From positions 57,345 through 121,344 of the forward strand of contig NZ_NRRN01000002.1 in NCBI RefSeq assembly GCF_016583625.1: 64,000 bases of DNA, written 5' to 3'. Origin of the DNA: Halorhodospira abdelmalekii (GTDB lineage Bacteria; Pseudomonadota; Gammaproteobacteria; Nitrococcales; Halorhodospiraceae). The translations under genes were made by a program, and so were the position numbers. Within the stretch, counting starts at the first letter, position 1. Every line of letters starts with the position of its first letter. The notes below the pieces were generated by a model, which worked only from the letters and a program-made list of their open reading frames with translations, was not told the DNA's origin and did not search any database. Below are positions 17,740 to 25,176 of the stretch, in pieces.

Positions 17740-19053
17740 CTAACGGAAGATATCTTGAGTGATGGCGGCGTACCACGCCGGAGCGAAGTCGGCCTCGCGG
17801 AGCCGGAAGTCGCGCGAGGCCCCTTCAGGACTGAGTCCGCCCGCGCCCTCAACGGAGCGGATCTCGCCCTCCTCGTACTTATAGACGGCCGCAACCGTGA
17901 CGCCCCAGTCGGGGGCGAGCAAGCTGTAGCAGGTGTTGACCTTGGTCGGTTCCGGCAGTTCGTGCCCTCGCAGCTCAGCGAGGATTGCTACGGCCACCAC
18001 CTTTGCCTGGTTATTGGCGGCGTGTCCGGACTTCGGCATGGCGCCGACAACGGCGGCATCGCCGAGGACGTGGACATCTGGGTGCTTGTCCGAGGCGAAG
18101 GTGAGCTGATTGATCGAGCACCAGCCGTCGTCGTCGGTTAAGCCCATCTGCTGTGCCACACGCCCGGCCCGCTGTGGCGGGATGACGTTGAGTACATCGG
18201 CGCGGTGGGCTTGGGCGCCACCGTCGGTATAGACTTTGCACTCGGCCACGGAGACGTGATCCAAGGCGCCCCCCGCGGATGCCGGCACCCACTCGATCAT
18301 ATCGCCGTAAAGCGCCTCCCACCCCTCCTTAAACAGCCCCTGCTTGGAGAAGCCATCCTTATCGTCCAAGATCAGCACCTTCGAGCGCGGCTTGTGCTCT
18401 TTGAGGTAGTGGGCCACCAGGCTTGCTCGCTCGTAGGGGCCAGGCGGGCAGCGAAAGGGGTTGGGCGGGGCGCACATGATAAAGGTACCGCCGTCTTTCA
18501 TCTCTAGCAGCTGGGAGCGGAGTACGGCGTACTGCTTACCGCCCTCCCAAGCGTGCGGGATTGCTTCGGCATCGCTCGCCCCCATGCCCTCGACGCGCGA
18601 GTAGTCGAGTTCGATTCCGGGGGCGAGCACCAGCTTCTCGTAGGGGAGTGAGCCGTTCTCTTCGGTGATGAGGCGACGGCCGTCGGCATCGAGATCGATG
18701 GCGCGATCGTGCACCACTCGCACGCCATAGCGCGAGGTGAGGGTCCGGTAGTCGTGGCGCAGGGTCTCTAGTTCGCGGAAGCCGCCCAAGTACCAATTGC
18801 CGCCGAAGCAAGTGTAGTAGGAGCGCTTCGGCTCAACGAGCGTAACATCCAGGTTAGGCTCGAAATACTTTAGATATTTAGCGGCCGTTGCGCCCCCGGG
18901 ACCACCGCCGACAACGACGACTCGGGCGCCGCTGCTCTCCGGGCTTGGACGTGGCGAGGTTGGGGCGCAGCCGCTTAGGGCCGCTGCCGCGCTGACTCCG
19001 CTGGCCCCGACGAGGCCGATGAACTGCCGCCGTGTCAGTCGATCAATCTTCAT
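17740..19053 (-). CDS. fccB: Flavocytochrome c sulfide dehydrogenase, flavoprotein subunit
   Basis: Periplasmic FAD subunit that oxidises sulfide and hands electrons to the cytochrome subunit. It starts MKIDRLTRRQFIGLVGASGV, a twin-arginine signal, ending near a Cys in LSGCAPTSP. Features are the FAD site RVVVVGGGPGGATAAKYLKY, the CFGGNWYLGG segment, MCAPPNPFRCPPGPYERASL and VNTCYSLLAPDWG. The last two carry the pair of cysteines that form the redox-active disulfide in this family. DVHVLGDAAVVGAMPKSGHAANNQAKV closes the FAD site. The gene overlaps fccA by 11 bases, so the two are one transcript. Presence supports a sulfur-oxidising lifestyle. Confidence 0.95.
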   Translation of the reverse strand: MKIDRLTRRQFIGLVGASGVSAAAALSGCAPTSPRPSPESSGARVVVVGGGPGGATAAKYLKYFEPNLDVTLVEPKRSYYTCFGGNWYLGGFRELETLRHDYRTLTSRYGVRVVHDRAIDLDADGRRLITEENGSLPYEKLVLAPGIELDYSRVEGMGASDAEAIPHAWEGGKQYAVLRSQLLEMKDGGTFIMCAPPNPFRCPPGPYERASLVAHYLKEHKPRSKVLILDDKDGFSKQGLFKEGWEALYGDMIEWVPASAGGALDHVSVAECKVYTDGGAQAHRADVLNVIPPQRAGRVAQQMGLTDDDGWCSINQLTFASDKHPDVHVLGDAAVVGAMPKSGHAANNQAKVVAVAILAELRGHELPEPTKVNTCYSLLAPDWGVTVAAVYKYEEGEIRSVEGAGGLSPEGASRDFRLREADFAPAWYAAITQDIFR

Positions 19054-19543
19054 CGGACACCTCGCCTTCCCAATCCATCGTGCTTAGAAACTCGGCGATC
19101 GCCTCAAAATCCTCCTGCGAATAGCCGGCAGCGTGCCGGTCCATGACCGTCGGCTCGCCGTGACCATCGCGAAAATCCTCAAGCATCCGCACCATCTGCT
19201 CGGGGCTGAAGCCGCTGATTGGCGGCATGCTCTTAATGCCCTGACCCGTGCGGTCGTGGCAGGAGAAACAGCTGTAAGCGATCATCTTAGCGCGCGAGAT
19301 CGGCTGCGGATCGTCACCCGCCGCGCGATCAGTCGCCGAATGGGTCCCGTCGGCGTGACCAGTTGGGCCATCTCCAACACCATCTGCTAGGGCGTTGCCG
19401 ATGCTAAGAGAAACGACCCCGGCTAGCAGCATCACTCCGCACAAGAGCGCACCGGATCGGGGCACGCCGAATCGGAACGATTTAGCGCCATGCGCTCCGC
19501 CGTGCTCTGCCGCCTCTCTCTTTTTGATTCTCCTGATGCCCAT
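19043..19543 (-). CDS. fccA: Flavocytochrome c sulfide dehydrogenase, monoheme cytochrome subunit
   Basis: Periplasmic c-type cytochrome partner of FccB. I choose the ATG at 19543 (MGIRRIKKREAAEHGG), 9 bases after an AGGGGGG ribosome site, over the ORF start at 19624. A hydrophobic segment (ALLCGVMLLAGVVSLSIGNALA) should be the Sec signal or anchor, with an unusually long basic N-region of about 30 residues. One heme motif, CFSCHDRTGQG, is followed by the axial Met region SMPPISGFSPEQM and DFRDGHGEPTVMDRHAAGYSQED. Only one CxxCH is present, so this is the monoheme form rather than the diheme FccA of Allochromatium. It is upstream of and overlaps fccB. Confidence 0.92.
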   Translation of the reverse strand: MGIRRIKKREAAEHGGAHGAKSFRFGVPRSGALLCGVMLLAGVVSLSIGNALADGVGDGPTGHADGTHSATDRAAGDDPQPISRAKMIAYSCFSCHDRTGQGIKSMPPISGFSPEQMVRMLEDFRDGHGEPTVMDRHAAGYSQEDFEAIAEFLSTMDWEGEVSDED

Positions 19544-19656
19544 TGGTTGATCCCCCCTAAGCGTAACCGCGTCCAAGCAAGAGCAGTGGATTTGACTTTT
19601 ATCACAATTGCTCGGCCGAGCCAACCTGTCCGAAAGGGGTAGCGCCGCGGTCTAAG

Positions 19657-22335
19657 CTACTCCTCCCAGCCCGCTCGTGTTGCCGGCTCCTGCGGCGGCG
19701 GCGGCGGTGCTTCAAATGGTGTCAGCGCCAGAAAAGTCTCTAAGTGGCGCTGCGCTAACGCCTCATGGCCGAAGTGGTGGAGGACGCTGTAGTGGTAAAA
19801 GTGGCGCCCGGCGCGAATATAGTCGTGGGCCGCTGGTGGAATCGCCCGTAAATAGGGGTCGTGGGCTGTCGGTACGGCTTCGGCCAGGGCCTCATAGAAG
19901 TGCCCAAGGGCTGGGCCGACCAGCCAGCCGAGTTCACCGGCTTGGACCCGGCGCTGGGTGTGCGGCGCCTGGAACTCGATCACCGGGCGGTTCAGGGTGT
20001 TGATCGGGTAGTCATCAAATAGATCGCTCCCTGAGATTTGCCCGACGTACATGCGCAGCGATGCGGCGAGCAGCAGCTCCTCGGGGAGGCTCGGATTGCC
20101 GGCCAGTATACGGCCGTGGCGGATCAGGCTCTGGGGGTCGAGTACGGTATCGGCCGTGGTCCCGATCAGCGCCACGATCGAGCCCGTAGCAAAGAGGTCG
20201 CCGCGCCACGCCACCACTTGCTCAAAGACCTCATCCATGGTGCGAGCGATCGAGCCAAATTCGCGGTCGGTCAGCTGATAGAGGGGGAGCCACTGGACAA
20301 AGAGTCCGCCAGGGGCGAGCCGCTGGCGTCCCACTTCGTAGTGCTCACGGGTATAGAGATTGCCGGTGCCGGCCTTCCACGGCGTGAAGAGATCGCTGAT
20401 GATGACGTCGTACGCCTGGTCACTGTGGCGCAGGCAGTGGTGTCCATCGTGGGCGCGCACCGTAACGCGCGGATCGTCGAACAGCCCCTCGTTCCACTCG
20501 CCGAAGTGACGCTCGGCGAAATCGACGACCTCCGGCAGCAGCTCACAGACCTCGACCTGCTCAACGCTGGGAAAGCGCAGCGCCGTGCCCGCCGTGATGC
20601 CGGTCCCGAGCCCGAGATAGAAGATGCGACGCGGCTCCGGGTGGGCCATGAGCGGGATTAAGGTTTGGTTGCGCTCGGCATCCAGGCCGCCGCTACCGCC
20701 CAAGGTGTAGTAGTTGTTCACGCGCAGCAGGCGGTGTTGATCGCGGGCAACCAGCGCCACCGTGGCGTGGGTGCCCTCGCGCACCTCCAACAGACGCTCG
20801 CCCGCCGCCTCGTCGACCCGGGCAATCTGTAGTGCCTCCGGGCGCAGTGCGCCGAGCAGCAACGTGGCGGCTGCGAGCAGTGCTGCGCTCGCGTAGCCGA
20901 AGTGGCGGGTGGTGCGGACCGGTTCACTGGCTAACACGAGTACGGCGAGGAGCGGATAGGTCACTGCTAACAGCAGCAGGCTGATGGTCGCGCCGAAGAG
21001 CGGCAACAGAACAAAGCCGGCCAGGAGTGCACCGCCAATGGCACCACCGGTGTTGGCTGCTACCAGACGCCCTAAGACCTCGCCCGGCTGGGGATTGGCG
21101 GCTTCGACCAGGCGCAGCAGGTAGGGCAGGACGGCGCCGAGGAGCACGCCCGGCAGCACCATCACACCGACAGCGAGAGCCGAGACGGCCGCCAGATAGT
21201 CGTACCATCCGGTGCCGCTGCCGACGTAGGCAAAGCCGCCGGTGGCGGTGTGGAAGGCCCACGGCGAGAGCGCGACCACCAGCGCCGCGGACAGCAGCAA
21301 GAGCAGCAGGATGTGCTGCGGGGCCGGGCGGCGCAGCCGCACCAAAAGGTTGGCGAGTAGCGAGCCGCACGCCAAGGCCAGCAGAAAAGCAACCAGAACG
21401 ATGGCGTAGGTATAGACCGAATTCTGCAGCACCTGAGCAAAGAGGCGGGTCCATAGCACCTCGACACCGAGGGTGGCGATGCCGGAACCGGCGGCGATCA
21501 TCCAGATCAGGTGCCACGGCAAGGGGAGCGCAGCGGCAGCGTCCTCGCCAGGCGCGCCGCGGCGCGCGCGATCGCGTTGGCGTTTTTGACTGCTACGACT
21601 GCCATGATTGCTGCCATGGCTGCTGCTGTGGCGGCGTGCGGCGGGCTCGGCAGCTGCGGTAGGACGCTCTACCGTCTCGTCTTTAAGAGAGGGGGCGAGG
21701 ACTCCGCCGTGCAGACGGCGGGCGATCAGAAGGGCGGCCAAACCGACCGTCAGATCGATGGCGATGGCCAATCCATAGGTGCCGCTGTAGCCGAGCCAGA
21801 TCGGCAAGAAGAAGCCGGCTGCGAGCGCTCCGGTCACCGAGCCGAAGGTGTTGATGGCGTAGAGGGCGGTGCCCATCGTCGCGAGACGCTGTCCGCCGAC
21901 AACCAGCGCCTGTCCCATCAACGGCAGCGTACCGCCCATCAAGAACGCCGGCGGGAAGAGCAGCAGGGTGGCCAACCCGACGCGCAGCAGCAGCTCGCCG
22001 CCCGGTAACGCGGCCACTCCGTCGGACAGTAGTGGGTAGAGGGTGTGGTAAGGCTCGCCGAGAAAGAGCCCGCCGCCGGCGGTCACCGCAACCGCAATCT
22101 CGACGCCGCCAAAGGCCGCCAGTGCTGAGCGCAACCGCGGTGCTAAGCGCCCCCAAAACCAGCCACCCAGCGCCAGCCCAGAGAAGAAGACGGCGATGGT
22201 GAGTGCGGCAGCCTGGGCGGTGTTGCCGAAGAGCAAGCCGAGTTCGCGAACCCAGACCACCTGATAGACCAAGGCGGCAAAGCCGGAGAGGAAAAAGAGC
22301 GCAACGGCGGTGATACGGATTCGCTCAGGATTCAT
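19657..22335 (-). CDS. Membrane-fused spermidine synthase-like protein
   Basis: An 892-residue protein with about 13-14 membrane helices followed by a spermidine-synthase-like methyltransferase-fold domain (about residues 520-740). The membrane part begins MNPERIRITAVALFFLSGFA and shows MGGTLPLMGQAL and NTFGSVTGALAAGF, repeated later as NTGGAIGGALLAGFVLLPLFG. The soluble part has RIFYLGLGTGITAGTALRF, VEVCELLPEVVDFAERHF, RVTVRAHDGHHCLRHS and YDVIISDLFTPWKAGTGNLYTREHYE, with the catalytic Asp equivalent. A linker rich in His/Ser/Arg (about residues 215-260) divides two helix blocks. Aminopropyl transfer is likely but unproven in this fused family. Confidence 0.85.
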   Translation of the reverse strand: MNPERIRITAVALFFLSGFAALVYQVVWVRELGLLFGNTAQAAALTIAVFFSGLALGGWFWGRLAPRLRSALAAFGGVEIAVAVTAGGGLFLGEPYHTLYPLLSDGVAALPGGELLLRVGLATLLLFPPAFLMGGTLPLMGQALVVGGQRLATMGTALYAINTFGSVTGALAAGFFLPIWLGYSGTYGLAIAIDLTVGLAALLIARRLHGGVLAPSLKDETVERPTAAAEPAARRHSSSHGSNHGSRSSQKRQRDRARRGAPGEDAAAALPLPWHLIWMIAAGSGIATLGVEVLWTRLFAQVLQNSVYTYAIVLVAFLLALACGSLLANLLVRLRRPAPQHILLLLLLSAALVVALSPWAFHTATGGFAYVGSGTGWYDYLAAVSALAVGVMVLPGVLLGAVLPYLLRLVEAANPQPGEVLGRLVAANTGGAIGGALLAGFVLLPLFGATISLLLLAVTYPLLAVLVLASEPVRTTRHFGYASAALLAAATLLLGALRPEALQIARVDEAAGERLLEVREGTHATVALVARDQHRLLRVNNYYTLGGSGGLDAERNQTLIPLMAHPEPRRIFYLGLGTGITAGTALRFPSVEQVEVCELLPEVVDFAERHFGEWNEGLFDDPRVTVRAHDGHHCLRHSDQAYDVIISDLFTPWKAGTGNLYTREHYEVGRQRLAPGGLFVQWLPLYQLTDREFGSIARTMDEVFEQVVAWRGDLFATGSIVALIGTTADTVLDPQSLIRHGRILAGNPSLPEELLLAASLRMYVGQISGSDLFDDYPINTLNRPVIEFQAPHTQRRVQAGELGWLVGPALGHFYEALAEAVPTAHDPYLRAIPPAAHDYIRAGRHFYHYSVLHHFGHEALAQRHLETFLALTPFEAPPPPPQEPATRAGWEE

Positions 22336-22392
22336 GGGGTGCTCGAAAAAACCGATGGGTGAGCCTAGCGGCGCTATTGCACAGTGGTTGTG

Positions 22393-22620
22393 CTACTTCG
22401 TCAAGATCAGTCGCCCCTGCCGCGTCCGCTGTAGTCGGTACTCCTCTTGGCCGTGTTCAATGATCACCTGTCGGGCGTCACCGAAAAGGTCGCGACTGTT
22501 TAGGCGCACACTCCCAGCGCCCCGCGGCTTTGCAGCTAGCACAGCGCCCTGATTGTTGTCGCTGCCGCTGCGCAGCGCGGTTGCGTTTGATCTTGCTCCC
22601 TCTTCGCCTTCGTCCACCAC
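22393..22620 (-). CDS. hemP: Hemin uptake protein HemP family
   Basis: The C-terminal 40 residues (SVRLNSRDLFGDARQVIIEH and then GQEEYRLQRTRQGRLILTK) match the HemP signature, in which a short beta-rich protein ends with R-L-T-x-x-G-K-L-I-L-T-K. HemP is a small iron-regulated protein encoded near heme uptake genes; its exact function is still debated. The frame is open to an ATG at 22770, but that codon lies inside the Fur box/-10 region. Translation more plausibly begins at one of several internal GTGs; I use 22620, behind a G-rich ribosome site, giving 75 residues. No TonB receptor is in the window. Confidence 0.72.
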   Translation of the reverse strand: MVDEGEEGARSNATALRSGSDNNQGAVLAAKPRGAGSVRLNSRDLFGDARQVIIEHGQEEYRLQRTRQGRLILTK

Positions 22621-22766
22621 CGAACACCCCCCGATCTTCGCTTCGCAGTTGCCGATTTTCGCGCTCACTGTTGCAGTCACGGTTGCGAGCGACACCACGT
22701 GTCGCCGAATCACTGGCGCAGTGCGCGACCGAGGATGCAACCTGATAGCATGTGCGCTTAGTAGAG

Positions 22767-22796
22767 GCAATGATAATGGTTATCGTTTTATAGTCA
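22767..22796 (-). promoter_or_regulatory. Fur box overlapping the hemP promoter
   Basis: TGATAAT-G-GTTATCG (22771-22785, plus strand) fits the 7-1-7 Fur motif with minor mismatches. It sits on a minus-strand promoter with -35 TTGACT (22791-22796) and -10 TATCAT (22769-22774) spaced 16 bases. Binding of Fe-Fur would cover the -10 and repress hemP when iron is plentiful. Confidence 0.72.
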
Positions 22797-22810
22797 ATCA
22801 CCACTCGGGC

Positions 22811-22850
22811 TCGGGGAGCCCCCGGCTTTAGCCGTGGAGAGGAAGTCAAG
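22811..22850 (+). mobile_element. Solitary IS200/IS605-type terminal hairpin
   Basis: GCCCCCGGC-TTTA-GCCGTGG followed by AGAGGAAGTCAAG closely resembles the right end/guide-RNA terminus of IS605-group elements. No tnpA or tnpB is nearby. It sits between hemP and the outer-membrane protein gene. Confidence 0.62.
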
Positions 22851-22854
22851 CCAT

Positions 22855-24270
22855 CTAAAAGCGGTAGCGCAGTCGTGCGTAGAGGTTTGAATCTTCAGTA
22901 AACTGTCCGAAGAAAGTATGAGCGTGGTCGCCACCGAAAAAGTTGCCGCCCAGCGAGTAGGTTAGGGCGTCCGAGGCGCGGTAGCGCAGGCTCGGGCGCA
23001 GGTAGTAGTCGTTATCGCTCGGCGAGTAGAAGGTAAAGAGCGAGGCAGTTAAATTGTCGCGCCACATCGAGTAGGTCAGGCGAGCGGTCAGCAGGTGGCG
23101 GAACTCATCAGGGCGGTAGTCGTCCTCCTGGGCGTTATCCAAGTTCTCATCTCCCTGCCACGCGGCCTTCAATTCGTCGTACTCTTGCAGCCACTCTACG
23201 TAGTACTGAAGCCCGACATCGAGGTGGGTGATTGCCTCCCAGGTGTAGCCGAGCAGCAGCCGCGCCTCTGAGTTCGGTGCACGCTGCGGGGCGCTGCTGT
23301 CGTAGTCGACCGAGTGGTAGTAGCCGATCTCGGCGTTGACAATCCCCGGGCCGAGGCGATCGCGTAGGCTGGCGCCGAAGGCGTTCAGCCGGCCGTGAGT
23401 CAACCGATCCGCCTCTGTTACGCTGCCGGGTTGCGGGAAGAAGCCGCGGTAGAAGTAACCAGCGAGCTCGGTGCCGCCGATGCGGGTGCGCAGCTGCGCG
23501 GCGAGTTCACCGTCGTTGGGAAAGTCGTCGGGCTCCTCGGCGCGGAGGCGGTCGACGACCTGTTCGCCGGAGCGAGGGTTGAAGTAGCTCAGCCGCTCGC
23601 CCTCCGGGTAGGTATCCGGTGCAAAGAGCGGCGTCCAGACCAGATCGAGCGTGACTTGCTCGCCGTACCAGGTGCCGCGTACGGCATCGGAGGGGCCTTG
23701 CAAATAGTCCTCGTCGCGCCCGGTCAAGAACGACTGAAAGTCTTTCGGGAAGAGGTCGTTGATAAAGAGCAGATCACCCGTGCCCCAGGCGAGGACCTGG
23801 CGGCCGAGGCGCATATCGAGGCGCTCGCCGACCGGGAAGCTGAGTCGGGCCTCACGCAGCTCGCCGCGCAGCTCGTCGGTGACCCCATCGGCTACGGCGT
23901 CGGCACGCACCCGGTAGTCGAAGCGGCGCCAGTCGCCTCTTGCCTCCAGGCGCAAGCGCGCCTCGGCTAAGTGATATCGTTTATCGAAGAGCTCGTGATC
24001 GCGCGTCCGGTAGCCGCCGGCCAGCTCGGCGAAGCCGCTGAGCTCAAAGGGCAGCCCGCCCGCCTCCTCATCGCCCCACGGGTCGTCATCCCAGCCGTTA
24101 TCCTCCCAATCGTTGTCCCAACCATTGTTCCCGTCGTCCCCGCCGTTCGCTCCCCACTCGGCGTGTGTCGCCGGGGCGGCCGCAACGGCTACCCCGGTAA
24201 CCATTCCAGCAGCGAGCAGGAGGGCAGCACGGAGCTGCCGCTGCGGTCGCTCTCCCGTACCTGCTGCCAT
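22855..24270 (-). CDS. Outer-membrane beta-barrel protein of an RND-linked cassette (DUF1302-like)
   Basis: I start this at the ATG at 24270 (MAAGTGERPQRQLRAALLLAAG), with GGAGGT upstream, rather than the ORF start at 24489 inside the preceding gene. A signal peptide (AALLLAAGMVTGVAVAAAPATHA) is followed by an acidic, Trp/Asn/Asp-rich segment (GGDDGNNGWDNDWEDNGWDDD) and then alternating beta-strand sequence ending in LYARLRYRF, the terminal aromatic of a barrel. Motifs such as RLGRQVLAWGTGDLLFINDLFPKDFQSF are typical of DUF1302/DUF1329-type porin-like proteins encoded with MMPL transporters. Last gene of the cassette; 4 bases separate it from the LolA-like gene. Confidence 0.8.
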   Translation of the reverse strand: MAAGTGERPQRQLRAALLLAAGMVTGVAVAAAPATHAEWGANGGDDGNNGWDNDWEDNGWDDDPWGDEEAGGLPFELSGFAELAGGYRTRDHELFDKRYHLAEARLRLEARGDWRRFDYRVRADAVADGVTDELRGELREARLSFPVGERLDMRLGRQVLAWGTGDLLFINDLFPKDFQSFLTGRDEDYLQGPSDAVRGTWYGEQVTLDLVWTPLFAPDTYPEGERLSYFNPRSGEQVVDRLRAEEPDDFPNDGELAAQLRTRIGGTELAGYFYRGFFPQPGSVTEADRLTHGRLNAFGASLRDRLGPGIVNAEIGYYHSVDYDSSAPQRAPNSEARLLLGYTWEAITHLDVGLQYYVEWLQEYDELKAAWQGDENLDNAQEDDYRPDEFRHLLTARLTYSMWRDNLTASLFTFYSPSDNDYYLRPSLRYRASDALTYSLGGNFFGGDHAHTFFGQFTEDSNLYARLRYRF

Positions 24271-24274
24271 GGCG

Positions 24275-25114
24275 CTACCTCCCCAGCCATTCGCGCGGTG
24301 GATTGCGCAGGCTGCGCTGCGAAAAGACGCTCGCCGGGATGCCCAGATCGTACTCTTGGCCACGGAACTGCACCTCGGTGTAGCCGCCCATGTTGTGGTC
24401 CTCCATGCGCATGCGCAGCGGGGTCGGGTGGCCGTCGATGATCTCCACCTGGGAGCTCTCCATGCGCCGGTAGACGCTGCCGGCTGCATCCTCGTACTCG
24501 GTGGTCATGGGCAGGTAGGTCTCACGATCGACCCACATCGTATAGGCGGCGAACTCGACACTGCCGGGCTCTTTCGGGGTCGCCCGAATCTTATAGCGGT
24601 CGTCGGTGACCTCAAGCAGTTCGTACTCATCATCTTGAATGTCACGCCCCGAGACGTCTTCGTAAAAGACGTGGGAGCCGACGAAGCTGGTGCGCTTATC
24701 GCCGGGGGCGATGCGCCGCTCTAAGTCTTGATCCGGCAGGTAGAGCCAGCGGTCGTCATCGTCGCCGGGGCGCTTTTCGACCAAGAAGGCAACGCCGCGG
24801 AACTCCGAGGGGCGGCTGAAGACGACTAGGTAGTGCTGCTTGCCGCCCTCTTCGACGTCTTTGCGTAGGATCGTAAACTGCCGTGTCTGGGTGCGCTCGC
24901 GCGCATCGACGATGCGCATCCGCGCCTCGGAGCGACCATCCGCGCCGGCGTAGTAGGCGGCGAGGTTGGCCCGTTCGACGATCTCCATCACATCGCGGTC
25001 GTGGTTCGGCTCGTGATTGTGGTCGCTGGCCGTAGCCGTCGCGGTAGCCGTCGCAGCCGCCAGCGCGAGGGTCAGCGACAGCGACACCCAAGGTGTTTTG
25101 GTCTCGTGTGCCAT
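24275..25114 (-). CDS. Outer-membrane lipoprotein-sorting (LolA-like) protein
   Basis: A 279-residue periplasmic protein with a Sec signal (WVSLSLTLALAAATATATATASD). The mature domain is of the LolA-like superfamily often annotated as outer-membrane lipoprotein-sorting protein: IVERANLAAYYAGADGRSEARMRIVDARER, LVVFSRPSEFRGVAFLVEKRPGDDDDRWLYLPDQDLERRI, FVGSHVFYEDVSGRD, and PTPLRMRMEDHNMGGYTEV. It lies between the RND exporter and the barrel gene. By analogy with similar cassettes, it may ferry a hydrophobic molecule across the periplasm. The signal peptide itself carries a short (AT)n-coding repeat. Confidence 0.85.
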   Translation of the reverse strand: MAHETKTPWVSLSLTLALAAATATATATASDHNHEPNHDRDVMEIVERANLAAYYAGADGRSEARMRIVDARERTQTRQFTILRKDVEEGGKQHYLVVFSRPSEFRGVAFLVEKRPGDDDDRWLYLPDQDLERRIAPGDKRTSFVGSHVFYEDVSGRDIQDDEYELLEVTDDRYKIRATPKEPGSVEFAAYTMWVDRETYLPMTTEYEDAAGSVYRRMESSQVEIIDGHPTPLRMRMEDHNMGGYTEVQFRGQEYDLGIPASVFSQRSLRNPPREWLGR

Positions 25115-25176
25115 CTTAATCGTCTCCTGTGTCTGCCTGAACGTCTTGGCTGTGCTCAGCTATGACCGCTCAGCGA

